This document shows, one piece after another, positions 1 through 8,217 of a stretch of DNA of 64,000 nucleotides (position 1 is the first letter of the stretch; every line of letters begins with the position of its first letter). The notes below the pieces were generated by a model. The model was given only the letters and a program-made list of their open reading frames with translations, was not told the DNA's origin and made no database searches. Source of the DNA: Kribbella qitaiheensis (GTDB lineage: Bacteria; Actinomycetota; Actinomycetes; Propionibacteriales; Kribbellaceae); assembly GCF_014217565.1 (NCBI RefSeq), contig NZ_CP043661.1:7750001-7814000 (forward strand). Reading direction: 5' to 3'. Position numbers and translations under genes: made by a program.

Positions 1-1110
1 GCCGGCCGAGTCGGCGTACGCGCAGCCGTTCGAGCGGTTGGTGCCGAGGACATCCTTGTTCACCTCGGCCATCCGGCGATCGAGTTGGTAGCCGACCAGG
101 ATGCCGTCCTTGACGAGATCCCATTGCTGGCCGGCGACGCCCTCGTCGTCGTACCCGACTGTCGACAGGCCGTTCTCAGCCGTACGGTCGCCCGTGACGT
201 GCATGATCGGCGAGCCGTAAGTGAGGCTGTTGAGCTTGTCGATCGTCGCGAAGCTGGTGCCGGCGTAGTTCGCCTCGTACCCCAGAGCGTGGTCCAGTTC
301 GGTCGCGTGGCCGATTGACTCGTGAATGGTGAGCCAGAGGTTCGACGGATCCACCACCACGTCGTACCGGCCGGCCTCGACACTCGGCGCGGCCATCTTC
401 TCCGCGAGCCAGCCGGGGAGCTGCGCGAGCTCCTCGTCCCAGTTCCAGCCGGTCCCGGTCAGGTACTCCCAGCCGCGCCCGGCCGGCGGCGCGAGGGTCC
501 GCATCGAGTCGAACCGGCCGGTCTCGGGATCGACCGCGGTAGCCTGCAGCGCCGGGCCGATCCGGACCCGTTGCTGGGTCGTCGACGTGCCTTCGGAGTT
601 CGCGTAGAACTTGCACTCGTTCACCGAGGAGACCTGGACGGTGACGTGCGTGACGCCGTCGGCGTTCAGCAGGCGATCGCTGTAGTCGGTGAGGAGGGCA
701 ACCTTCTCCGCGCGCGAAAGGCTCAGCGGGTCGATCTCGTAGCTCGACACCCAGGTGACGTCGTCGTAGATCGGCTCGTCGGCGAGCTCGATCGGCTCGG
801 TGTTGATCGGGCGCGACACCTGGGCCAGGTTGACCGCCTGTTCGGCGACCCGGACGGCCTCGTCTGTTGTCAGCGCGACGCCGGCGGCGAAACCCCAGGT
901 GCCGTCGTGGATCACCCGGACGGCGAGCCCGAGATCCTCGTCGTCGTACGCGCTCTCGAGGACGCTGTCGCGCAACGAGATCGACTCGGACCGGATCCGT
1001 TCCAGCCGGAACTCGGCGTACGTCGCGCCGAGATCCTTGGCGCGTTGCAGGGCCGCGTCGGCCAGTTCGTGTCGGGGAAGGGCGAGGAAGGACGCATCGA
1101 CATCGGGCAC
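1..1110 (-). CDS. tldD: TldD-family metalloprotease, N-terminal 370 residues (gene runs off left edge)
   Basis: TldD works with PmbA/TldE as a cytoplasmic zinc protease; the family matures peptides and degrades misfolded ones. The reading frame is open for 370 codons from a GTG at 1110 to the window edge, against about 460-510 residues for a full family member, so roughly the last quarter is missing. The zinc-binding signature HESIGHATE lies at about 297-325, which is the HExxxH motif of TldD rather than of its inactive partner TldE. The N-terminal part (alternating strands with an early RxExIxxxSISLRDSVLE-like stretch) also fits. The start was chosen because it is the first start in frame, just downstream of a palindrome at 1128-1139. 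A pmbA partner would be expected to the left, outside the window. Confidence 0.9.
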   Translation of the reverse strand, partial: MPDVDASFLALPRHELADAALQRAKDLGATYAEFRLERIRSESISLRDSVLESAYDDEDLGLAVRVIHDGTWGFAAGVALTTDEAVRVAEQAVNLAQVSRPINTEPIELADEPIYDDVTWVSSYEIDPLSLSRAEKVALLTDYSDRLLNADGVTHVTVQVSSVNECKFYANSEGTSTTQQRVRIGPALQATAVDPETGRFDSMRTLAPPAGRGWEYLTGTGWNWDEELAQLPGWLAEKMAAPSVEAGRYDVVVDPSNLWLTIHESIGHATELDHALGYEANYAGTSFATIDKLNSLTYGSPIMHVTGDRTAENGLSTVGYDDEGVAGQQWDLVKDGILVGYQLDRRMAEVNKDVLGTNRSNGCAYADSAG

Positions 1111-1127
1111 GGATCCGACCCTAGGCC

Positions 1128-1139
1128 ATTACCGGTAAT
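1128..1139. promoter_or_regulatory. 12-bp perfect palindrome upstream of tldD
   Basis: ATTACCGGTAAT is its own reverse complement and sits about 18 bp upstream of the tldD start. The CATTACC word also occurs inside both arms of the inverted repeat at 1199-1302, so all three may be sites for one DNA-binding protein. The role is inferred. Confidence 0.3.
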
Positions 1140-1198
1140 ACGCTCGCCCGCGCCTGTGTCGCACCTCATCCTGCATGAGTCGCTGGTCGGAAGGGTTG

Positions 1199-1302
1199 GT
1201 GTCCCGACCGACAGGTAATGGTCGGCCTTGCGTGTGGGTCGCACGCTCAGCCCGGCGGTGTCGGGGGCGGTTCCGTGGACCATTACCTGTCGGTCGGGAC
1301 AC
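1199..1302. repeat. 25-bp perfect inverted repeat between tldD and hrpB
   Basis: The left arm 1199-1223 is the exact reverse complement of the right arm 1278-1302 (core GACCGACAGGTAATGG), separated by 54 bp. It lies in the divergent gap between tldD (minus) and hrpB (plus). It could be a cruciform, a paired operator, or the ends of a small mobile repeat. No T-run follows, so a terminator is less likely, and a terminator would be out of place between divergent genes. Confidence 0.7.
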
Positions 1303-1359
1303 GTCTCCGGTCAGGCGAACGGTCGCGCCTTCGGGGCACCAGTCGGTTAGCGTCGGGGC

Positions 1360-4080
1360 GTGCTCCTTCCCGATCCGTCCGCGCCGGGGGCGGACCTGCC
1401 TGTGCGCGCCGTCTTGCCCGCGACCGTCGACGCGGTTCGCTCGCGCGGTACTGCGGTGTTGGTCGCGCCGCCCGGATCGGGCAAGACGTCGTTGCTGCCA
1501 CTCGCTCTCGCCGATGCGCTCGACGGCACGATCATCGTGGCCGAGCCGCGGCGGATGGCGACGCGTGCTGCTGCGACTCGATTGGCGCAGTTGGTCGGTG
1601 AGCCGCTGGGACGGCAGATCGGGTACGCGATGCGTGGGGAGCGCAGCGGCGGCAAGGGGCTTCGGGTCGAGGTGGTGACGACCGGCCTTCTCGTACGGCG
1701 GTTGCAGCAGAATCCGGAACTGCCTGGTGTCGCGGCCGTCGTGATCGACGAATGTCATGAGCGGCATCTGGATGCTGATCTGCTGCTCGCGTTCTGTGTC
1801 GATGTGCGGGCGAATTTGCGGGAGGATCTCGCGATCGTGGCGACGTCGGCTACTGCGGACACGGTGAGGTTGAGTCACGCGTTGGCTGCTGACCGGCCGG
1901 CGCCTGTGGTTACTGCGTCGGCGGCGATGTTCGAGGTGGGGATCGAGTGGGCGCCGCCGCCGGTTCCCGTGCCGTTGCTTCCTGGTGGGCGCGTCGATCC
2001 GCGATTGCTGGATCACGTTGCGGCGGTCGTTCAGCGGGCGGTGGGGGAGAACGACGGCGACATCCTTGTGTTCGTGCCTGGGGAGGCCGAGATCAACGGG
2101 GTGACGCGTCGGCTGGCTGGGCTGAACGGGGCTTCGGCTTCGGCGGGTGGTGCGGGTTTCGATGTGCTGCCGTTGTTCGGGCGGCAGTCGCGGGCCGAGC
2201 AGGATCGTGCGCTGGCGCCGGGGGCCAGGCGGCGCATCGTGGTGACGACGTCTGTCGCGGAGAGTTCGCTGACGGTGCCGGGGGTGCGGGTGGTGGTGGA
2301 TTCGGGGCTTGCTCGTGAACCGCGGACCGATCAGTCGCGCGGGCTCGGTGCGTTGGTGACCTGCCGGGTTTCGAAGTCGTCTGCCGATCAGCGGGCTGGT
2401 CGTGCTGGGCGAGAGGCGCCGGGTCGCGTTTATCGGTGTTGGTCTGCGACGGATCACGCACATCTCGACGATCATGCGGCGCCGGAGATCGCTACTGCGG
2501 ATCTTGCTGCTTTCGCGCTCGATCTGGCTGCGTGGGGTGCGCCTGGTGGAGACGGGCTGGCCTTGCTGGAGGCGCCGCCGGCGGTGGCGATGACGGCCGC
2601 GACCGAGTTGCTGCGTCGCCTTGATGCCATCTCGGATGACGGCCGGATCACCGAGCGGGGGCGGCGGATGGCGGCAGTCGGCGCGCATCCGCGGCTGGCT
2701 CGTGCGCTGCTCGACGGTACGCCGTGGGTCGGCGCCGAGCGGGCCCGCGAGATCGTCGCGATGCTCTCCGACGATGCCGGCCGCGACTTCGGCGATGACC
2801 TGCCCGCGCGGTGGCGAGCCCTCCGCCGAGGGCAGGACCGGGCAGCCACCGCCCGCTGGCGAGAAGAGGCGAAACGCCTCAGCCGTGGCGTTGAGCCGCC
2901 ACCGGTGAGCGGGGCGAGAGCGGGTGTGGATGAGTCGGTGAGCGCGGCGGGAGCGGGTGTGGATGAGGCGGTGAGCGCGGCGAAAGCGGGTGTGGATGAG
3001 GCGGTGAGCGCGGCGGCGGCGAGTGCGCGCGGGGCGGGGTCGGCGGGTCGCGCGCTACCGGGGAACCGGGGTGGGCCGGAGTCGCGGTTGGTCGGCCGGA
3101 TTCCTGATGATCTGGCGGCGGGGATTGTGGTGGGGTTGGCGTATCCGGATCGGATTGCGCGGGCTCGTGCGGTCGACTCGGCGACGTACCAGATGTCGGG
3201 CGGGACCGGGGCTGCATTGGATCCGCAGTCTCCGTTGCGGACTACGACCTGGTTGGCGATTGCGGTTGCCGATCGGGCACCTGGGCGCGCTGACGCGAGG
3301 ATCCGGTCTGCCGCGCCTATCGACGAGGCGACTGCTCGGGAGGTGGCCGGCGACCTTGTCTCGTCAAGCGATCAGATCCGCTGGGACGACGGGCGGGTCG
3401 TGACGCGGCGGGTGGAGGCGTTCGGGGCGATCGTTCTCAACGACGCACCGCTGACCAAGCCCGACCCGCTGCTCGTGCAAGCCGCAGTACGCGATGGCCT
3501 GCGCCGTAGTGGACTCTCCGTACTGCGCTGGTCCGAGGCGGCTGATTCGCTGCGCGAGCGGCTCGCGTTCTGCCATGCGCATCTTGGAGCCCCGTGGCCC
3601 GCGGTCGACGACGCGGCCTTGCTGGCAAGCCTCGACGACTGGCTTGGGCAGGAGCTCGCGTCGGTGCGTAGGGCGCGCGATCTTGAGCGTATTGACGTGG
3701 CGTCCGCGTTGCGGCGGCTGCTGCCGTGGCCGGCTGCCACCCGGTTCGCTGAGCTTGCGCCGGAACGGTTGCCGGTGCCGTCTGGTTCGCAGGTGCGGCT
3801 CGCGTACGACGGGGCTGAGCCGCCGGTGCTCGCGGTGAAGCTGCAGGAGGTGTTCGGGTGGACCACGACGCCGGTGGTCGCGGACGGGCGCGTGCCGGTC
3901 GTACTGCATCTGCTCTCGCCCGCGAGACGCCCGGTGGCGATCACGAGCGATCTCGCGTCGTTCTGGGTTCAGGGCTATCCGCAGGTCCGCGCCGATCTGC
4001 GAGCCCGCTACCCACGCCACCCCTGGCCGGAGGACCCCCTCACAGCCGCCCCGACCAAACGCGTCAAACCACGCCAGTAG
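1360..4080 (+). CDS. hrpB: ATP-dependent helicase HrpB
   Basis: 906-residue DEAH-type superfamily 2 helicase of the HrpB family, presumed to act on RNA or RNA-protein complexes in the cytoplasm. Visible motifs: Walker A APPGSGKT (residues 36-43), AEPRR motif Ia, DECH motif II (130-133), SAT motif III (163-165), TTSVAESSLTVPGV motif V and QRAGRAGR motif VI (344-351), followed by the HA2-like and HrpB C-terminal regions. Motif II is DECH instead of the usual DEFH/DEAH of relatives. The protein is longer than the usual ~820-850 residues because of an alanine/glycine/valine-rich insert around residues 516-560 encoded by 33-bp tandem repeats. The GTG at 1360 is the first start in frame after the intergenic repeat. 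It is not obviously in an operon with the sigma factor downstream. Confidence 0.93.
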   Translation: MLLPDPSAPGADLPVRAVLPATVDAVRSRGTAVLVAPPGSGKTSLLPLALADALDGTIIVAEPRRMATRAAATRLAQLVGEPLGRQIGYAMRGERSGGKGLRVEVVTTGLLVRRLQQNPELPGVAAVVIDECHERHLDADLLLAFCVDVRANLREDLAIVATSATADTVRLSHALAADRPAPVVTASAAMFEVGIEWAPPPVPVPLLPGGRVDPRLLDHVAAVVQRAVGENDGDILVFVPGEAEINGVTRRLAGLNGASASAGGAGFDVLPLFGRQSRAEQDRALAPGARRRIVVTTSVAESSLTVPGVRVVVDSGLAREPRTDQSRGLGALVTCRVSKSSADQRAGRAGREAPGRVYRCWSATDHAHLDDHAAPEIATADLAAFALDLAAWGAPGGDGLALLEAPPAVAMTAATELLRRLDAISDDGRITERGRRMAAVGAHPRLARALLDGTPWVGAERAREIVAMLSDDAGRDFGDDLPARWRALRRGQDRAATARWREEAKRLSRGVEPPPVSGARAGVDESVSAAGAGVDEAVSAAKAGVDEAVSAAAASARGAGSAGRALPGNRGGPESRLVGRIPDDLAAGIVVGLAYPDRIARARAVDSATYQMSGGTGAALDPQSPLRTTTWLAIAVADRAPGRADARIRSAAPIDEATAREVAGDLVSSSDQIRWDDGRVVTRRVEAFGAIVLNDAPLTKPDPLLVQAAVRDGLRRSGLSVLRWSEAADSLRERLAFCHAHLGAPWPAVDDAALLASLDDWLGQELASVRRARDLERIDVASALRRLLPWPAATRFAELAPERLPVPSGSQVRLAYDGAEPPVLAVKLQEVFGWTTTPVVADGRVPVVLHLLSPARRPVAITSDLASFWVQGYPQVRADLRARYPRHPWPEDPLTAAPTKRVKPRQ
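2905..3003 (+). repeat. Three tandem 33-bp repeats inside hrpB
   Basis: Units at 2905-2937, 2938-2970 and 2971-3003 differ at only a few bases, and a fourth partial unit follows. Each encodes an 11-residue unit like VSAAGAGVDEA. They lie between the helicase core and the C-terminal domain, so copy-number change would be in frame and probably tolerated as linker length variation. Confidence 0.85.
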
Positions 4081-4200
4081 CGACACGGCGGGAAAGGCGG
4101 CGAGGAGATGAGTCAGTAATCGCCTGGAACCGATGGCCTGCCTGCGGTGTAGAGACAATGCGGGAACTGGACAGGAGGCGGAATCAGCGCGACCGACGAA

Positions 4201-4728
4201 GTGGCGATTCTGGCTCGGGTGCGTGGTGGGGATCCCTCCGCGTACGCAGAGCTGGTGCTGCTGCACGCGTCGGTGGCCAAGCGGACGGCGGTGTTCCTCG
4301 GGGCCGGGTCCGAGGCGGATGACGTTGTGCAGGAGTCGTTCGTCAAGGCGTACCGCGGGCTTGGCGGCTTCCGGAAAGAGGCGGCGTTCAGACCGTGGTT
4401 GCTGCGCATCGTGGCGAACGAGACGCGCAACCTCCAGCGTTCACGGACTCGCCGGACGCGTCGCGAGGAGTTGGCCGCGCTGCCGGAGAGCGTGCTGGAT
4501 CCGGCTGACGAGGCGGCAGTAGGTGAGCGCCGACGCGAGCTGCTGACCGCAGTACGGGCTCTACCTGAGCACTACCGGCTAGTGGTGACGTGCCGGTACC
4601 TGCTGGAGCTGGACGAGCAGGAGACGGCGACAGTACTCGGCTGGCCACGCGGCACGGTCAAGTCGCGACTGCACAGAGCACTGGGACGACTGCGGACACA
4701 ACTACCCGACAAGGAGGTGCAGCGATGA
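4201..4728 (+). CDS. ECF-type RNA polymerase sigma factor
   Basis: 175-residue sigma-70 family extracytoplasmic-function factor. Region 2 is seen as SEADDVVQESFVKAYRGL (about residues 39-56) followed by FRPWLLRIVANETRN. Region 4 is LPEHYRLVVTCRYL and the helix-turn-helix TATVLGWPRGTVKSRLHRAL near the C-terminus. It directs RNA polymerase to a small stress or envelope regulon. Its stop overlaps the next gene (ATGA), so the two are translationally coupled and the next product is the obvious antagonist. The start is odd: GTG 4201 is the only standard start in this frame, yet the strong AGGAGG at 4173-4178 lies 22 nt upstream. An ATC at 4183 would be near that site, so a non-canonical start cannot be excluded. 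Confidence 0.9.
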   Translation: MAILARVRGGDPSAYAELVLLHASVAKRTAVFLGAGSEADDVVQESFVKAYRGLGGFRKEAAFRPWLLRIVANETRNLQRSRTRRTRREELAALPESVLDPADEAAVGERRRELLTAVRALPEHYRLVVTCRYLLELDEQETATVLGWPRGTVKSRLHRALGRLRTQLPDKEVQR

Positions 4729-5420
4729 GTGACGAGCTGACTAGCGAGCTCCGCGCGCTCGGGCGTTCCGCTGTAGTGCCTCCTGTCGCGGAGGGCCTCG
4801 CGACCGCAGTACTGGAAGCTATTGCAGACGAGCCTGTACGCCGTTCGCTCGCCGACGTGCTCCGAAGCCGGTGGCGTGCCCTGTTGGCGCTACTGGCCGT
4901 GCTGCTCGCCGGCACGGTGGTGGTTTCGCCAGTACGGGCGACTGTCGCCGAGTGGCTCAACATCGGTGGGGTCGAAGCCCAACCTGTCGGGCAGGCGCCG
5001 AGTGCGACGCCGACCGTGCCGCCTGTGACCGGGCAGCTGGGGTTGCAGGACGCTGCGCGGGTTGCTGGGTTCACTCCGGCAGTGCCGCGAGCACTGGGGG
5101 CGCCCACAGGGGTTGAGGCCTCGTACGGGTTTGTGGCGATGAGCTGGGCGAGCGGGGAGCGGCTGGAGCAGTTCCTGGCCGAGCCGGCGCCGAAGTACAT
5201 CAAGAAGTACTACATGACGCTGGAGGTCGTGGACTCCGTCAACGGGTTCTGGTTCAACTCGCCGTACGAACTGGTGCTGGTGGACAAGGCCAGCAAGGAG
5301 AAGACGATCCGCGTCGCGGGACCGACCCTGGTCTGGGTCCTCGACAGCCGGACCTTCCGTCTGGAGGGCGTCGCGGACGAGGCGCAAGCCACCGAGATCG
5401 CGCTCTCTGCCACGCCTTAG
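4725..5420 (+). CDS. Membrane protein, probable anti-sigma partner of the upstream ECF sigma factor
   Basis: 231 residues. The N-terminal ~45 residues are cytoplasmic and charged, then comes one membrane helix at about 48-68 (RALLALLAVLLAGTVVVSPV) and a C-terminal extracytoplasmic domain with no recognised family. This layout is that of a transmembrane anti-sigma factor, but the HxxxCxxC zinc signature is absent from the N-terminus, so the assignment rests on gene order and topology. The start ATG overlaps the sigma stop by 4 nt and has AAGGAGG upstream (4711-4717). The outer domain could sense a signal or act as a lipid/protein-binding module. Function is inferred. Confidence 0.7.
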   Translation: MSDELTSELRALGRSAVVPPVAEGLATAVLEAIADEPVRRSLADVLRSRWRALLALLAVLLAGTVVVSPVRATVAEWLNIGGVEAQPVGQAPSATPTVPPVTGQLGLQDAARVAGFTPAVPRALGAPTGVEASYGFVAMSWASGERLEQFLAEPAPKYIKKYYMTLEVVDSVNGFWFNSPYELVLVDKASKEKTIRVAGPTLVWVLDSRTFRLEGVADEAQATEIALSATP

Positions 5421-5487
5421 GCGGAACCTCGGGGCGGGCGGCGGTGTATCAGGGGTGCATTGTTCGCTCGGCTCGAGGAGAACCGCC

Positions 5488-6132
5488 ATGACCCGCTGGA
5501 TCCGCCATACCTTCGCGTTGCTGTTCGCAGTACTGATCACTCTCGCTGGAGCGACGATTCCCGCATCGGCCGGTGGTCCGACCAGTGTGCTGCTCAGCGC
5601 GCCACCCAGAGTGGTTGCCTTTGGCTACGAAGACACGCTCTACAACCAGTTGCTGAAGTTCGTCGGTGAGCCGTTGCCGGCCAAGGGCGACGCCGAGTCG
5701 CATCAGGCCGGCCAGTTCGTCCGGGCGACCTGGCTGATCCACGACATGTCCGTCTGGCGCCTGGACATCATCTATCCCGACGCTCCGGGCGGCCCGTGGA
5801 TCGCCACCACCGTGAGCACCGACGGCAGCGGAAGGCTCTCTGACACCCCTGTCTGGCACCGGGCCGACGAACCGGCCGCGCTGGCCAAGCTCCTGGGATC
5901 CCTCAACCTCATGGGTCAGTCCGACGGCGGGCCGACCGGGATACCCGACATGAGCCAGCCCACGCCCACACCCCAGCAGGCCCCGGTCGTCCAGACCGTC
6001 GAGAGCGACGCGGGAGCGCTCTCCGGGTGGCGCTGGATGATCCCCGGCATCGCCCTCGGCGCCGTCGCCACCTTCCTCGTACTCCGCTACCTCCCACGCC
6101 GCCGCCCCTGGGAACTCACCGACATCGAGTGA
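5488..6132 (+). CDS. Secreted protein with C-terminal membrane anchor, unknown function
   Basis: 214 residues. I do not recognise the family. A signal peptide is clear (RWIRHTFALLFAVLITLAG, cleavage likely near ASA at about residues 27-30). The middle ~150 residues form an extracytoplasmic domain. Near the C-terminus a helix (WMIPGIALGAVATFLVLRYL) is followed by a basic stop-transfer PRRRPWE. The start ATG 5488 has GAGGAG at 5475-5480. It follows the sigma/anti-sigma pair by 67 bp in the same direction and may belong to the same transcription unit or be a target of that sigma factor; this is inferred. Confidence 0.75.
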   Translation: MTRWIRHTFALLFAVLITLAGATIPASAGGPTSVLLSAPPRVVAFGYEDTLYNQLLKFVGEPLPAKGDAESHQAGQFVRATWLIHDMSVWRLDIIYPDAPGGPWIATTVSTDGSGRLSDTPVWHRADEPAALAKLLGSLNLMGQSDGGPTGIPDMSQPTPTPQQAPVVQTVESDAGALSGWRWMIPGIALGAVATFLVLRYLPRRRPWELTDIE

Positions 6133-6289
6133 CCTGAACCGCACTGGACCGGTACTCGTCACACGTAGTACTCGACAATCTCCAGTTGGTGAATGGACTT
6201 TCTCACGATTCAAGATGGGACCTGGATGATGGGAGACTCTGGCCTACCGTTTCTCGGCTGGGTTCAGTCCATCGTTGTCAGGAGTGCGT

Positions 6290-7219
6290 GTGGGTTCCGA
6301 GGTCGTTTCGGCCGTCTCACCTACCCGGCAGGCTTTTCGCCGGGTCCGCCGGGATCGCAGCGCCCGGTTCGGTGCGGTGCTGGTGGTCGTGCTGGTCCTG
6401 ATAGCGATCGCGGCGCCGTTGCTGGCGAAGCTGGAGGGGCAGGACGCGTACACGTACAACATCGGGCTGCTCGATCCGCTCCGCGGCAACGCGCCGCGAG
6501 GGGCGGTCGGCGGATTCGGCGCTGATCACTGGTTCGGCATCGAGCCGCTGACCGGGCGGGACCTGTTCGCGATCGTGGTGCTCGGGCTGCGGACGTCGTT
6601 GTTCATCGCGATCGTGGTCACCCTCATCACCACCGTGGTCGGCACGCTCGTCGGCATCAGCGCGGCGTACTTCGGCGGCTGGTACGACGCGGTCGTGTCG
6701 CGGCTGCTCGACTTCCTCTTCGGGTTCCCGTCGCTGCTGTTCATGATCGCGCTGGGCATCATCGTGCCGGCCAGGTTCCCGCGCTGGTTGCTGTTGATCG
6801 TCGTGCTGAGCGTGTTCGGCTGGGCCGGGCTGGCACGGCTGATCCGCAACCAGGCCAGGTCGCTGGTCGAGCGGGAGTTCGTCGAGGCGGCCCGGTCGTC
6901 GGGCTCCAGCGGCTGGCACATCGTCACCCGCGAGCTGCTGCCGAACCTGCTCGGCCCGGTGCTGGTGATCGCGACGATGGCGGTGCCCGGCATCATCGGC
7001 GCGGAGGCGGGGCTGTCGTTCCTCGGCGTCGGTGTCCCACCGCCGACACCGAGTCTGGGCCGGTCGATCTCGGACTCGATCGTCTGGGTCTACACCGGCG
7101 CGGATCCGTGGTTCCTGGCGTTCCCGGGTGCGATGTTGTTCCTCGCCGTACTCGGGTTCACCTTGCTCGGCGACGGCGTTCGCGACGCGTTCGACGTACG
7201 GCTGCGGAGGGCGAAGTAA
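6290..7219 (+). CDS. Dipeptide/oligopeptide ABC transporter permease (DppC/OppC type)
   Basis: 309 residues, inner-membrane permease of a peptide-type ABC importer. An N-terminal membrane helix (FGAVLVVVLVLIAIAAPLLA) is followed by a periplasmic segment and about five more helices. The cytoplasmic EAA loop reads EFVEAARSSGSSGWHIVTRE, and the family's C-terminal EAGLSFLGVGVPPPTPSLG stretch is present. GTG 6290 is preferred because AGGAG lies at 6280-6284; GTG 6284 or TTG 6275 would add only a few residues. It is the first gene of a five-gene operon in the order C-B-D-F-A, with the binding protein last instead of first. The stop overlaps the next start (TAATG). Confidence 0.93.
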   Translation: MGSEVVSAVSPTRQAFRRVRRDRSARFGAVLVVVLVLIAIAAPLLAKLEGQDAYTYNIGLLDPLRGNAPRGAVGGFGADHWFGIEPLTGRDLFAIVVLGLRTSLFIAIVVTLITTVVGTLVGISAAYFGGWYDAVVSRLLDFLFGFPSLLFMIALGIIVPARFPRWLLLIVVLSVFGWAGLARLIRNQARSLVEREFVEAARSSGSSGWHIVTRELLPNLLGPVLVIATMAVPGIIGAEAGLSFLGVGVPPPTPSLGRSISDSIVWVYTGADPWFLAFPGAMLFLAVLGFTLLGDGVRDAFDVRLRRAK

Positions 7220-8217
7220 TGCCGGACATGGTGTGGTTCGTGATTCGGCGGCTGCTCGCGACCGTGCTGGTGATGCTCGCTCTCAGCTTGGCCGTCTACC
7301 TGATCTTCTACGCGTTGCCGGCGGACCCGGCCCGCCTGGGTTGTGGCAAGCCCTGTACGCCGGACCGCCTCGAGCAGGCGCGGCATTTCATGCAGCTGGA
7401 CCAGAGCACGATGCAGCAGTATCTCCAGTTCCTGAAGGGGATCGTGGCCGGCCGGACCTTCGGCGAAGGCTCCGCGGCAGTGCAGTGCAACGCGCCGTGC
7501 TTCGGCTACTCGTTCCCGCTCGCGCGGCCGGTGACCACCTTGATCCTGAGCAGGCTGCCGATCACCGCATCGATCGCGATCGGGGCCGCGATCCTGTGGC
7601 TCGTCGCCGGTGTGACGCTCGGAGTCGGAGCTGCCTTGAAGCGCGGGAAGCTGTTCGACCGCGTCGCGGTCGGGTTCGCGCTGGTCGGCGTCGCCTCGCC
7701 GTCGTTCCTGGTCGGGCTGCTGGCGATCCTGGTGTTCGGGTTCTGGCTCAACATGGTCCCGGTGAACGGCTACGTGCCTCTGACGGAGAGTCCGGTGGAC
7801 TGGGCCTGGCACCTGGTGCTGCCGTGGATCGTGCTGGCCGCGCTCTCGGCGGCGTCGTACATCCGGCTGACCCGGGCGCAGATGCTGGAAGAGATGAACC
7901 TCGACCACATCACCACCGCCCGGGCGAAGGGCGCGGGGGAGGCCCGAGTGGTCTTCCTGCACGGGCTGCGCGGCGTCCTGGTGCCGATCGTGACGATCTT
8001 CGGCCTCGATCTCGGCGGCCTGCTCGGTGGTGCGATCCTGACCGAGAAGGTGTTCAGCATGCAGGGGCTCGGTGAGTTGCTGATCAGCGCCGTCGGGCAG
8101 CTCGACGTGGCGGTGGTGGTCGGCGTGACCTTGTTCTCGGCGTTCCTGGTGATTCTGGCGAACCTGGTGGTGGACGTGCTGCACGGAGTACTGGACCCGA
8201 GGGTGGGCCATGCCTGA
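7219..8217 (+). CDS. Dipeptide/oligopeptide ABC transporter permease (DppB/OppB type)
   Basis: 332 residues, the second permease of the importer. Helix 1 is LATVLVMLALSLAVYLIFYALP. The large extracytoplasmic loop contains QYLQFLKGIVAG as in the family. The EAA loop reads MNLDHITTARAKGAGEARV, and the C-terminal LLGGAILTEKVFSMQGLGEL is diagnostic. Odd feature: the first loop carries two C-x3-C pairs, GCGKPC (about residues 39-44) and QCNAPC (about 88-93), which could form disulphides or bind metal outside the cell. The start ATG overlaps the preceding stop, and the stop lies inside the following gene, so translation is coupled. Confidence 0.93.
   Translation: MPDMVWFVIRRLLATVLVMLALSLAVYLIFYALPADPARLGCGKPCTPDRLEQARHFMQLDQSTMQQYLQFLKGIVAGRTFGEGSAAVQCNAPCFGYSFPLARPVTTLILSRLPITASIAIGAAILWLVAGVTLGVGAALKRGKLFDRVAVGFALVGVASPSFLVGLLAILVFGFWLNMVPVNGYVPLTESPVDWAWHLVLPWIVLAALSAASYIRLTRAQMLEEMNLDHITTARAKGAGEARVVFLHGLRGVLVPIVTIFGLDLGGLLGGAILTEKVFSMQGLGELLISAVGQLDVAVVVGVTLFSAFLVILANLVVDVLHGVLDPRVGHA

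Noticed and set aside
1129..2688. 519-codon minus-strand open frame over hrpB
   Set aside because: Shadow of hrpB; the product is a meaningless Arg/His/Pro-rich string and the helicase motifs on the other strand are complete.
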